Of a stretch of 7,609 nucleotides of DNA, positions 1 through 6,442 are shown one piece after another. How positions within the stretch are numbered: the first letter of the stretch is position 1; each line of letters begins with the position of its first letter. The position numbers and the translations under genes are program-made. The DNA lies in NCBI GenBank assembly GCA_964483585.1, contig CAZABH010000066.1:1-7609 (forward strand), read 5' to 3'. Source of the DNA: SZUA-430 sp964483585. GTDB taxonomy: Bacteria; Pseudomonadota; Alphaproteobacteria; Micropepsales; Micropepsaceae. A model generated the notes under the pieces. The model ran no database searches. It was not told the origin of the DNA and saw only the letters and a program-made list of their open reading frames with translations.

Positions 1-3000
1 GCTGGGTGACGAGGCTGTACGGACCGATCGAACGCGCGTGGATCTTGTCGTCGACAAGATGATGGAGCTTGAGCATGTAGATATAGCCGACCGTCACCGG
101 GCGCTTGAAGGGTTCGCCGGAGCGACCATCAAACAGTGTGACCTGACCAGATACATTCATGCCGGCGAGCTCGAGCATCTTGTTGATGTCGGACTCGGTC
201 GCACCGTCGAAAACAGGCGTCGCAATATGAATGCCCTTCTCCATGCTGGCAGCCATGTCGATGACCTGCTCGTCGGACAGGTCGGCGAGGCCTGCGTCCT
301 GCGTGAAGATTGTCTTCAGGTGGCGACGCAGAGGATCGGTTTTGCCATCCCGGCGATAGCGGGAGACCATTTCACCGATCTGCCGGCCGATACCATGGCA
401 TGCCCATCCAAGGTGCGTTTCAAGGATCTGGCCGACATTCATCCGGCTGGGCACACCCAGCGGGTTCAGGACGATGTCAACGTGCGTTCCGTCCTCCAGA
501 TGGGGCATGTCCTCGATCGGCACGATGCGGGAGATGACACCCTTGTTGCCGTGACGACCGGCCATCTTGTCGCCGGGCTGCAGCTTGCGCTTCACCGCGA
601 CGAACACCTTGACCATCTTCATGACGCCAGGCGGCAACTCGTCGCCGCGACGCAGTTTGTCCACCTTGTCGGCGAAGCGGGCTTCGAGACGCGCCTTCGC
701 GTCGTCATACAGCTTGCGCATCGCCTCCATTTCGCCCTGCGCCTTCTCGTTGCGCAGGCCGAACTGCCACCACAGAGCCTTCGGCAGACCCTCGAGTGTC
801 TGAGGCGAGATCTTGCTGTCGGGCGCCAGCCCCCTGGGACCGGTAGAAATCTGCTTGTTGAGAAGCAATTCCTCGAGGCGGGCATAGATGTTGCGCTCGA
901 GGATCGCGAGTTCGTCATCGCGGTCCTTGGCGAAGCGCTCGATTTCCTCGCGCTCGATGGCGAGGGCACGCTGGTCCTTGTCGATGCCGTGGCGATTAAA
1001 CACGCGGACCTCGACCACCGTACCTGACGCGCCGGGGGGCAAACGCAAGCTCGTGTCGCGAACGTCGGATGCTTTCTCGCCGAAGATCGCCCGCAGCAGC
1101 TTTTCCTCTGGCGTCATCGGGCTTTCGCCCTTCGGCGTGATCTTGCCTACCAGGATATCGCCGGGGTTCACTTCCGCGCCAATGTAGACGATGCCTGCCT
1201 CGTCGAGGTTCTTGAGAGCTTCCTCGCCTACGTTGGGAATGTCGCGCGTGATTTCCTCGGGCCCGAGCTTGGTGTCGCGGGCCATGGCCTCGAACTCCTC
1301 GATGTGGATCGAGGTGAAGACGTCATCACGCACGATGCGCTCGGAGATGAGGATCGAGTCCTCGAAATTGTAGCCGTTCCAGGGCATGAAGGCGACGAGC
1401 ACGTTGCGCCCGAGAGCGAGCTCGCCCAGGTCGGTCGACGGGCCATCGGCAACAATGTCACCGGCCTGAACGCGGTCACCCACCTTCACCAGCGGGCGCT
1501 GCGTGATGCATGTTGACTGGTTCGAACGCTGGAATTTCTGAAGCCGATAAATATCAACGCCAGACTTTGTTGCGTCGGTCTCTTCCAACGCACGCACGAC
1601 GATACGGGTTGCGTCGACTTGATCAACCACGCCAGAGCGGCGGGCGGCAATGGCAGCACCAGAGTCACGCGCCACCACGCCTTCGAGGCCGGTTCCCACG
1701 AATGGTGCCTCGGATTCCAGCAGCGGCACGGCCTGACGCTGCATGTTGGAGCCCATGAGGGCGCGGTTGGCGTCGTCGTTCTCGAGGAACGGGATCAGGG
1801 CTGCAGCAACGGACACGATCTGGCGCGGCGAGACGTCCATGAACTCGACACGATCAGTCGGCAACAGGATCACGTCGCCGGCCTTGCGGCAAGTGACCAG
1901 ATCATCAACGAAGCGTCCGCGCGCATCGAGCGCCACGTTCGACTGGGCGATGACGTACTTCGATTCCTCCATTGCCGGCATGTAGATGACCTCATTGGTC
2001 ACCTTGCCGTCCTTAACCCGCCGATAGGGGCTTTCAATGAAGCCATACTTGTTGACGCGCGCGTACGTCGCCAGCGAATTGATCAAGCCGATATTCGGGC
2101 CTTCGGGCGTTTCAATCGGACAGATGCGGCCGTAATGCGTGGGGTGCACGTCGCGCACCTCGAAGCCCGCGCGCTCGCGCGTCAGTCCGCCCGGTCCAAG
2201 AGCCGATAGACGACGCTTGTGCGTGATCTCGGACAAGGGATTGGTCTGGTCCATGAACTGGGACAGCTGCGACGACCCGAAGAACTCGCGCACTGCAGCA
2301 GCTGCCGGCTTGGCGTTGATCAGGTCATGCGGCATGACCGTGTCGATTTCGACGGATGACATGCGCTCCTTGATTGCGCGTTCCATCCGTAAGAGGCCAA
2401 CGCGGTACTGGTTCTCCATCAACTCGCCGACCGAGCGCACGCGGCGATTGGCCAAGTTGTCGATGTCGTCGATCTCGCCCTTGCCATCGCGCAGGTCGTG
2501 CAGGATGCGGACCACGGCCAGAAGGTCCTCGCGGCGCAGGGTGCGTTGCGTGTCAGGCGCGTCAAGGCCAAGGCGCGAATTCATCTTCACGCGACCGACC
2601 GACGACATGTCATAGCGTTCGCTATCGAAGAACAGGCTGTTAAACAGGGTCTCGGCCGTGTCGAGCGTGGGCGGTTCGCCGGGTCGCATCACGCGATAGA
2701 TGTCAATCAAAGCCTGTTCGCGCGACTGGTTCTTGTCGACCATCAGCGTATTGCGGATCCACGGCCCATTGTTCACGTGGTCAATGTCGAGGACAGCGAT
2801 CTCGTCAAATCCGGAATTATCCAGATCCTCAATCAGGGCTTCGGTGACCTCGTCTCCGGCTTCGGCATAGATCTCGCCGGTCTCGCCATTGACCATGTCA
2901 TAGGCGAGGTATCGGCCGTACAGCTCCTCGGACGGCACAAGCAACTGCCGGAGGCCCTCTTCTGCGAGCTTTCGGGCCTTGCTTGGTAACAGCTTGCGAC

Positions 3001-3820
3001 CAGCCTCGAGTACGACTTCACCCGTCTTGGCGTTGCGCAGGTCGTGGGTGGCCTTGAAGTTGCGCATGCGCTCGGCATCGTAGGCAGTTACCCAGCCGTC
3101 TTTGGTGTGCTTGTAGGGCACCGAGCGATAGAACTGCGAAAGGATCTCCTCAGCGGTGAGCCCCAGCGCGAACAGGAGCGTTGTGACCGGAAGCTTGCGC
3201 CTGCGATCTATGCGCACGTAGACCACGTCTTTCGCGTCAAACTCGAAATCGAGCCATGATCCGCGGTAGGGAATGACCCGAGCGCCGAACAGAAGCTTGC
3301 CGCTTGAGTGGGTCTTTCCCTTGTCATGGTCGAAGAACACGCCCGGCGAGCGGTGCATCTGGCTGACGATCACGCGCTCGGTGCCATTGACGATGAATGT
3401 GCCCAATTCGGTCATGAGCGGCATGTCGCCCATGTAGACATCCTGTTCCTTGATGTCCTTGACCGATTTTGCCTGTGTTTCCTGGTCAACCTCGAACACG
3501 ATCAACCGAAGCTTCACCTTCAGTGGCGCTGAAAAGGTCATGCCGCGCTGGCGACACTCCTCGACGTCGTATTTCGGTTCTTCAAATTCGTAGTGGACAT
3601 ATTCAAGCCGGGATGTCTCCGAGAAATCGGTGATGGGGAACACCGAGCGGAACACCGCCTCAAGGCCGGAATTTTCACGCGCCTCGGGTTTCACAAACAT
3701 CTGGAGGAACTGCGCGTAAGATTCGCGCTGCACCTCGATGAGGTTGGGCAACTGCGCGATCTCGCCGATCCGTCCGAAACTCTTGCGTACCCTTTTGCGG
3801 TCCGTGAACGACAACGCCAT
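1..3820 (-). CDS. rpoB: DNA-directed RNA polymerase subunit beta (3' end cut by window)
   Basis: RpoB forms half of the catalytic cleft of RNA polymerase with RpoC, and binds rifampicin. The frame is open from the ATG at 3820-3818 (protein begins MALSFTDRKRVRKSFGRIGE) to base 2, giving 1273 codons without a stop; the last residues seen are GPYSLVTQ, so roughly 100 C-terminal residues lie outside. I checked the frame at several points (near 2, 1500, 2280 and 3820) and it is continuous. Visible landmarks: the rifampicin cluster at residues about 515-541 (bases 2198-2278) with D524, H534 and S539 equivalent to E. coli D516, H526 and S531; the HPTHYGRICPIETPEGPN block after it; the NGYNFEDSIL block with E820 and D821 (E. 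coli E813/D814); and GDKMAGRHGNKGV with K1085 and K1093 (E. coli K1065/K1073). The change in offset from +7 to +20 means about 13 extra residues between those last two blocks. Start choice: an AGGGA motif at 3831-3827 lies 6 nt upstream; an ATG 7 nt further up is out of frame. rpoC is expected downstream. Confidence 0.98.
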   Translation of the reverse strand, partial: MALSFTDRKRVRKSFGRIGEIAQLPNLIEVQRESYAQFLQMFVKPEARENSGLEAVFRSVFPITDFSETSRLEYVHYEFEEPKYDVEECRQRGMTFSAPLKVKLRLIVFEVDQETQAKSVKDIKEQDVYMGDMPLMTELGTFIVNGTERVIVSQMHRSPGVFFDHDKGKTHSSGKLLFGARVIPYRGSWLDFEFDAKDVVYVRIDRRRKLPVTTLLFALGLTAEEILSQFYRSVPYKHTKDGWVTAYDAERMRNFKATHDLRNAKTGEVVLEAGRKLLPSKARKLAEEGLRQLLVPSEELYGRYLAYDMVNGETGEIYAEAGDEVTEALIEDLDNSGFDEIAVLDIDHVNNGPWIRNTLMVDKNQSREQALIDIYRVMRPGEPPTLDTAETLFNSLFFDSERYDMSSVGRVKMNSRLGLDAPDTQRTLRREDLLAVVRILHDLRDGKGEIDDIDNLANRRVRSVGELMENQYRVGLLRMERAIKERMSSVEIDTVMPHDLINAKPAAAAVREFFGSSQLSQFMDQTNPLSEITHKRRLSALGPGGLTRERAGFEVRDVHPTHYGRICPIETPEGPNIGLINSLATYARVNKYGFIESPYRRVKDGKVTNEVIYMPAMEESKYVIAQSNVALDARGRFVDDLVTCRKAGDVILLPTDRVEFMDVSPRQIVSVAAALIPFLENDDANRALMGSNMQRQAVPLLESEAPFVGTGLEGVVARDSGAAIAARRSGVVDQVDATRIVVRALEETDATKSGVDIYRLQKFQRSNQSTCITQRPLVKVGDRVQAGDIVADGPSTDLGELALGRNVLVAFMPWNGYNFEDSILISERIVRDDVFTSIHIEEFEAMARDTKLGPEEITRDIPNVGEEALKNLDEAGIVYIGAEVNPGDILVGKITPKGESPMTPEEKLLRAIFGEKASDVRDTSLRLPPGASGTVVEVRVFNRHGIDKDQRALAIEREEIERFAKDRDDELAILERNIYARLEELLLNKQISTGPRGLAPDSKISPQTLEGLPKALWWQFGLRNEKAQGEMEAMRKLYDDAKARLEARFADKVDKLRRGDELPPGVMKMVKVFVAVKRKLQPGDKMAGRHGNKGVISRIVPIEDMPHLEDGTHVDIVLNPLGVPSRMNVGQILETHLGWACHGIGRQIGEMVSRYRRDGKTDPLRRHLKTIFTQDAGLADLSDEQVIDMAASMEKGIHIATPVFDGATESDINKMLELAGMNVSGQVTLFDGRSGEPFKRPVTVGYIYMLKLHHLVDDKIHARSIGPYSLVTQ

Positions 3821-3826
3821 GATCCA

Positions 3827-3831
3827 TCCCT
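3827..3831 (-). promoter_or_regulatory. Shine-Dalgarno sequence of rpoB
   Basis: The minus strand reads AGGGA here, 6 nt before the rpoB ATG. It is weaker than the AAGGAG motifs in front of rplK and rplJ, but supports the ATG at 3820 over the out-of-frame ATG that overlaps this motif. Confidence 0.55.
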
Positions 3832-3907
3832 GAGCTAAAAATCGTCTCGCCTGTCGCCTTCAGGTGGGAGTGCCGGAGGGGGCTCCTTGCATTCCGTCCT
3901 GTCGCCA

Positions 3908-3931
3908 TACCGGCCTAAAGGCCACCCGGTA
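3908..3931 (-). promoter_or_regulatory. Small bulged stem-loop upstream of rpoB
   Basis: The minus strand folds as TACC (3931-3928), an unpaired GGGT, then GGCC (3923-3920), loop TTTA, GGCC (3915-3912) and GGTA (3911-3908): eight base pairs with a one-sided 4-nt bulge. It begins only 6 nt after the long 3938-3988 hairpin. Function unknown; the two may form one processing or control element. Confidence 0.45.
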
Positions 3932-3937
3932 CGACTG

Positions 3938-3988
3938 AAACGATCTCACCGCCCGCAAGCGTTTCACTCGCGGACGGTGAAATCGTCT
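3938..3988 (-). promoter_or_regulatory. Long stem-loop between rplL and rpoB (candidate attenuator or RNase III site)
   Basis: On the transcribed minus strand, 3985-3967 pairs with 3959-3941 along 19 uninterrupted base pairs, three of them U.G wobbles, closing a 7-nt loop (3966-3960, TGAAACG). Three further pairs (3988-3986 with 3940-3938) extend it to 22. Downstream comes only TTTCAG, so a strong intrinsic terminator is unlikely, although partial attenuation is possible. The length of the helix is suitable for RNase III, as in the E. coli rplL-rpoB spacer. The pairing is seen in the sequence; the function is inferred from position. Confidence 0.7.
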
Positions 3989-4036
3989 TCATTCTACACG
4001 CCGGTTACGCAGCCTCATGCCGCGCAGACCCGGGCG

Positions 4037-4420
4037 TTACTTCAACGCGACCTTCGCGCCTTCGGCCTCGAGCTTCTTCTTCCACTCTTCGGCAGTGGCC
4101 TTCGGCACGTCGGCCTTGACTTCCTTCGGTGCGCCTTCGACCAGGTCCTTGGCTTCCTTGAGGCCAAGTCCGGTCAACTCGCGCACGACCTTGATCACAT
4201 TGATCTTCTTGTCGCCCGAGGCCTCGAGAACGACCGAGAATTCGGTCTTCTCTGCAGCGGCCGCGGCCGCGGCGCCGGCGCCCGGTGCGGCAACGGCTGC
4301 AACTGCAACCGGCGCGGCGGCCGACACGCCCCACTTCTCTTCGAGCATCTTCGACAGCTCGGCCGCTTCCATGACGGTCAGCGTCGAGAGTTCTTCTACA
4401 ATCTTTTCAAGTTTGGACAT
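4037..4420 (-). CDS. rplL: 50S ribosomal protein L7/L12 (bL12)
   Basis: L7/L12 forms the flexible multi-copy stalk of the large subunit that recruits and stimulates EF-Tu, EF-G, IF2 and release factors. The protein has 127 residues, close to the usual ~120-127. An N-terminal dimerisation/L10-binding segment (1-32, MSKLEKIVEELSTLTV...) is followed by an Ala/Pro/Gly-rich hinge (about 33-56, ending in seven alanines), then the globular factor-binding domain (57-127) with the conserved INVIKVVRELTGLGLKEAKD helix region. The start is the ATG at 4420-4418, 9 nt after AAGGA. An ATG three codons upstream (4429) directly abuts that Shine-Dalgarno motif and is therefore unlikely. It follows rplJ by 44 nt, as expected for a co-transcribed pair; L10 and L12 are made in an about 1:4 or higher ratio, so efficient independent initiation makes sense. 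Confidence 0.98.
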   Translation of the reverse strand: MSKLEKIVEELSTLTVMEAAELSKMLEEKWGVSAAAPVAVAAVAAPGAGAAAAAAAEKTEFSVVLEASGDKKINVIKVVRELTGLGLKEAKDLVEGAPKEVKADVPKATAEEWKKKLEAEGAKVALK

Positions 4421-4429
4421 TGGTAACAT

Positions 4430-4434
4430 TCCTT
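4430..4434 (-). promoter_or_regulatory. Shine-Dalgarno sequence of rplL
   Basis: The minus strand reads AAGGA, 9 nt before the ATG at 4420 and immediately adjacent to the ATG at 4429. This spacing decides the start in favour of the 127-residue form. Confidence 0.75.
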
Positions 4435-4464
4435 GTGCTGCTTAAGTTCCTGGTTCCAGAAAAT

Positions 4465-4983
4465 TCAGGCCGCTTCGCTTTTCTGGGCGTAGGCGTTGAT
4501 CACGCGGGCCAATTGCCCGCCTGGCGCCTGCAGAATGCTCGCGATCTTCGTCGCGGGCTGCTTGACCATACCTGCAATCGTTGCCCTGAGTTCGTCGAGG
4601 CTTGGCAGCGAGGCCAGCGCCTCTACACCTTTCGCGTCGATGAACTGGGTGCCGACGACGCCGCCAAGAATCACGAACTTGGGGTTCGTCTTGGCGTATT
4701 CGACTGCAACCTTGGGCGCGGCGATTGGATCCTCGGAAAATGCAATGCCTGTCGGACCCTTCAAGAGGTCTCCGATCGGCTTTGCCTTCGTTGCATCCGC
4801 TGCACGCTTGGCCAGACGGTTCTTCGAGACCTTGAAGCTCGCACCAACCGCCCTCATCTGCGACCGTAGCTTTGACATGTCTGCCACGGTCATGCCCTGA
4901 TAGCGCGCGACCACGACGACACCGGCTTCACCAAACCTTTCGGTCAGGCTGCCGATCACTTCCGCCTTTTGCGCTCTATCCAC
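4465..4983 (-). CDS. rplJ: 50S ribosomal protein L10 (uL10)
   Basis: L10 anchors L7/L12 dimers to 23S rRNA near L11 and, with L12, represses its own mRNA in bacteria studied. The 172-residue product begins (M)DRAQKAEVIGSL and shows the N-terminal rRNA-binding domain with VVVARYQGMTVADM and KNRLAKRA (about residues 20-60), and a C-terminal tail (about 125-172) ending in a long predicted helix that carries L12 dimers. The start is GTG at 4983-4981: it lies 8 nt after a perfect AAGGAG and matches the family N-terminus. A longer frame begins with another GTG at 5085, but its extra 34 residues match nothing in the family and fall in the leader. A 273-nt structured spacer precedes the gene and rplL follows after 44 nt. 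Confidence 0.97.
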   Translation of the reverse strand: MDRAQKAEVIGSLTERFGEAGVVVVARYQGMTVADMSKLRSQMRAVGASFKVSKNRLAKRAADATKAKPIGDLLKGPTGIAFSEDPIAAPKVAVEYAKTNPKFVILGGVVGTQFIDAKGVEALASLPSLDELRATIAGMVKQPATKIASILQAPGGQLARVINAYAQKSEAA

Positions 4984-4991
4984 TTTATTGG

Positions 4992-4997
4992 CTCCTT
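4992..4997 (-). promoter_or_regulatory. Shine-Dalgarno sequence of rplJ, fixes the GTG start
   Basis: A perfect AAGGAG on the minus strand stands 8 nt before GTG 4983-4981. Together with the conserved DRAQK N-terminus it rules out the longer reading at 5085. A weak 5-bp stem (5027-5023 with 5017-5013) lies just upstream and could affect access. Confidence 0.85.
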
Positions 4998-5091
4998 TGC
5001 CTGTTTCAGTTTCCCCGATGGCCGGGATTGTCGCCCCGCCCGCCTGGATGCACTTCAGATTTCCTGTCCCAAGAGCTTCAGGCACTTCTCT

Positions 5092-5105
5092 GCCGGTTCC
5101 CCGGC
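5092..5105 (-). promoter_or_regulatory. 5-bp hairpin with GGAA tetraloop in the rplJ leader
   Basis: GCCGG (5105-5101) pairs with CCGGC (5096-5092) on the minus strand around GGAA, a GNRA loop. It is followed by AGAGAAGTGCC, which contains purine-rich sequence of the kind found in protein-binding internal loops; binding itself is speculation. Confidence 0.45.
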
Positions 5106-5198
5106 TGATTCACGCACGCAACCCCTGTCTATGCAGGCTGTTTCCATTAAGCCGTCGACGGATACGTTCCGCCTCAGGCACCTGCGGTCTCGGACAGG

Positions 5199-5220
5199 CC
5201 AGGGCCGTTGTAGGCCCTGG
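5199..5220 (-). promoter_or_regulatory. Perfect 8-bp GC-rich hairpin after rplA
   Basis: The minus strand CCAGGGCC (5220-5213) pairs with GGCCCTGG (5206-5199) around the loop TACAAC. There is no T-run after it (next bases CCTGTCC), so it is a poor intrinsic terminator; it may end the rplKA mRNA after processing, or form the first domain of the rplJ leader. Confidence 0.65.
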
Positions 5221-5224
5221 TCCA

Positions 5225-5242
5225 CCGGCGGTCGCCCACCGG
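5225..5242 (-). promoter_or_regulatory. 7-bp hairpin with GNRA (GCGA) tetraloop after rplA
   Basis: The minus strand CCGGTGG (5242-5236) pairs with CCGCCGG (5231-5225), including one U.G pair, and closes a GCGA loop. It stands 14 nt after the rplA stop and 4 nt before the next hairpin (5220-5199), so the two could stack coaxially. Confidence 0.6.
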
Positions 5243-5256
5243 AATTCAAACCTTCC

Positions 5257-5973
5257 TCAAGCCAGTACCGACGACGGCTCTATGGTCACGCCAGGGCCCT
5301 GCGTCGAGGAGATCGATACCTTCTTCAGGTAATTTCCCTTCGCTGCCGGCGGCTTGGCCTTAATGACCGAGTCGTAGAAAGCCTGGATGTTCTCGACCAG
5401 CGCCTTTTCGGTGAAGCTGGCCTTGCCGATACCCGCATGAATGATGCCGGCTTTTTCGACACGGAACTCGACCGCACCGCCCTTGGCATCCTTCACGGCC
5501 TTCGTGACGTCCATGGTCACCGTGCCGACCTTCGGGTTCGGCATCAGACCGCGGGGGCCCAGCACCTTGCCCAGACGACCAACCAGACCCATCATGTCGG
5601 GCGTGGCGATCAGACGATCGAAGTCGATCTTTCCACCATTCACGGTCTCAAACAGGTCATTTTCGCCGACGATATCGGCGCCTGCGGCTCGCGCTTCGTC
5701 TGCCTTCGCGCCCTTGGCAAAAACAGCCACGCGCAGGGTCTTGCCAGTGCCATTCGGCAAGTTCACGACGCCTCGAACCATCTGATCTGCGTGACGCGGA
5801 TCGACGCCGAGGTTCATCGCGATCTCGATCGTTTCGTCGAACTTGGCCTTGGCGCGCGACTTGACCATCGCGACAGCTTCCGCGAGCGGGTACACCTTGC
5901 GCGAATCGATGCCCTCGCGGGCGGCCGACAGGCGCTTGCCCTCCTTGGGGGCCTTCTTCTTTGCGTTTGCCAT
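5257..5973 (-). CDS. rplA: 50S ribosomal protein L1 (uL1)
   Basis: L1 forms the mobile stalk on the E-site side of the large subunit, helps deacylated tRNA leave, and represses the L11-L1 mRNA in many bacteria. The 238-residue length is near the usual 230-235. Domain I is recognisable at both ends: KFDETIEIAMNLGVDPRHADQ and VRGVVNLPNGTGK at about 44-80, and the C-terminal SSTQGPG near 222-228. The L1 signature GRLGKVLGPRGLMPNPKVGT stands around 130-152. An oddity: Gln225 (codon 5301-5299) occupies the place normally held by Met in the TMG RNA-contact loop (E. coli STTMGAG). The ATG at 5973 follows the rplK stop by 4 nt, and AAGGG at 5986-5982 (inside the end of rplK) lies 8 nt upstream, so the two genes are very likely translationally coupled. 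Confidence 0.98.
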   Translation of the reverse strand: MANAKKKAPKEGKRLSAAREGIDSRKVYPLAEAVAMVKSRAKAKFDETIEIAMNLGVDPRHADQMVRGVVNLPNGTGKTLRVAVFAKGAKADEARAAGADIVGENDLFETVNGGKIDFDRLIATPDMMGLVGRLGKVLGPRGLMPNPKVGTVTMDVTKAVKDAKGGAVEFRVEKAGIIHAGIGKASFTEKALVENIQAFYDSVIKAKPPAAKGNYLKKVSISSTQGPGVTIEPSSVLA

Positions 5974-5977
5974 GACC

Positions 5978-6406
5978 TTAACCCTTCACTTCGATGCCCA
6001 TGGAACGCGCGGAGCCGGCGATGATCTTCATCGCGGCATCCATATCGACAGCGTTCAGGTCCTTCATCTTCAGTTCGGCGATGCTTCGCAGATCGGCCTG
6101 CGTCACCGTACCCTTGAACTCGAGGCCGGGCTTCTTGGAGCCACCCTCGATCTTTGCCGCCTTCTTGAGCAGGTAGGACGCCGGCGGTGTCTTGAGCTCG
6201 AGGGAAAACGACTTGTCCTGGTAGTACGTGATGATGACGGGGATCGGCATCCCCTTTTCCATCTGCTGCGTACGCGCATTAAAGGTCTTGCAGAATTCCA
6301 TGATGTTCAGACCGCGCTGACCCAACGCGGGACCGATTGGCGGCGACGGGTTAGCGGCGCCCGCTGCAACCTGGAGCTTGATCTGCCCCATTACTTTCTT
6401 CGCCAC
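5978..6406 (-). CDS. rplK: 50S ribosomal protein L11 (uL11)
   Basis: L11 binds the 23S rRNA GTPase-associated region at the base of the L7/L12 stalk, and is needed for RelA activation. The product has 142 residues, the typical length. The N-terminal domain shows GQIKLQVAAGAANPSPPIG and GPALGQRGLNIMEFCKTFN, keeping both prolines (in PSPPIGP) known from thiostrepton/micrococcin resistance studies; the C-terminal RNA-binding domain carries KGTVTQADLRSIAELK and the family signature AAMKIIAGSARSMGIEV. The start is a GTG at 6406-6404, 8 nt after AAGGAG; the internal ATG at codon 6 would remove conserved AKKVMG sequence. The gene follows nusG by 74 nt and is followed by rplA after 4 nt. Confidence 0.98.
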   Translation of the reverse strand: MAKKVMGQIKLQVAAGAANPSPPIGPALGQRGLNIMEFCKTFNARTQQMEKGMPIPVIITYYQDKSFSLELKTPPASYLLKKAAKIEGGSKKPGLEFKGTVTQADLRSIAELKMKDLNAVDMDAAMKIIAGSARSMGIEVKG

Positions 6407-6414
6407 GAGTATTA

Positions 6415-6420
6415 CTCCTT
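6415..6420 (-). promoter_or_regulatory. Shine-Dalgarno sequence of rplK, fixes the GTG start
   Basis: AAGGAG on the minus strand lies 8 nt before GTG 6406-6404, the same motif and spacing as in front of the GTG of rplJ. This supports GTG over the ATG at codon 6. Confidence 0.85.
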
Positions 6421-6442
6421 CTCTTTGGCTTAGCGGTTCAGC

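Larger units (their letters stand above)
3821..4036 (-). other. rplL-rpoB intergenic region, structured
   Basis: This 216-nt spacer separates the ribosomal protein genes from rpoB. It contains a long hairpin (3938-3988), a smaller bulged hairpin (3908-3931), two exact copies of the 9-mer GGCGACAGG on the minus strand (3898-3906 and 3850-3858), and a T-run of five just upstream of rpoB (about 3837-3841) not attached to an obvious stem. In E. coli the corresponding spacer contains a partial terminator and an RNase III site that lower polymerase subunit synthesis relative to ribosomal proteins. I found no reading frame here that looks like a gene. Confidence 0.6.
4984..5256 (-). promoter_or_regulatory. 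rplJ leader: candidate L10/L12 autoregulatory region
   Basis: This 273-nt spacer between rplA and rplJ lies where the L10-L12 complex binds its own mRNA in E. coli and where L10 leaders occur in Firmicutes. On the minus strand it contains, in order, a 7-bp stem with GCGA tetraloop (5242-5225), an 8-bp perfect stem (5220-5199), a 4-bp stem with 6-nt loop (5137-5124), a 5-bp stem with GGAA tetraloop (5105-5092), and a weak stem (5027-5013) before the Shine-Dalgarno. Between them the 11-mer GTGCCTGAGGC (5181-5171) recurs as GTGCCTGAAGC (5085-5075). No open frame here looks coding. That L10 binds here is inferred from position; I could not match a defined kink-turn by eye. A promoter for rplJL-rpoBC could also lie in this spacer, but no clear -35/-10 pair was found. 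Confidence 0.6.

Noticed and set aside
38..1027. 329-residue open frame on the plus strand, the longest plus-strand frame here
   Set aside because: It is antisense to rpoB, whose conserved residues are read throughout on the minus strand. Strong third-position G/C bias in rpoB removes stops from the antisense frame.
4255..4300. Palindromic GC-rich stretch with two overlapping GCGGCCGC sites as a regulatory element
   Set aside because: It encodes the poly-Ala hinge of L7/L12 by repeated GCC/GCG codons; coding constraint explains it.
4421..4429. Three-codon longer rplL start at ATG 4429
   Set aside because: That ATG directly touches the AAGGA motif, leaving no spacer; ATG 4420 has a 9-nt spacer and the usual MSKLEKIVEEL start.
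4984..5085. 34-residue N-terminal extension of rplJ from GTG at 5085
   Set aside because: The family N-terminus begins at MDRAQK, with a perfect Shine-Dalgarno before the GTG at 4983; the extension falls in the structured leader.
5055..5249. 64-residue minus-strand frame in the rplA-rplJ spacer as a possible leader peptide
   Set aside because: Its sequence resembles no known protein, is not preceded by a good Shine-Dalgarno, and overlaps all the RNA stems; it is better explained as untranslated leader.
4969..6024. 351-residue plus-strand frame over the rplJ leader and rplA
   Set aside because: It is mostly antisense to rplA. Its composition has no family resemblance, and it has no ribosome-binding context tied to a gene neighbourhood.
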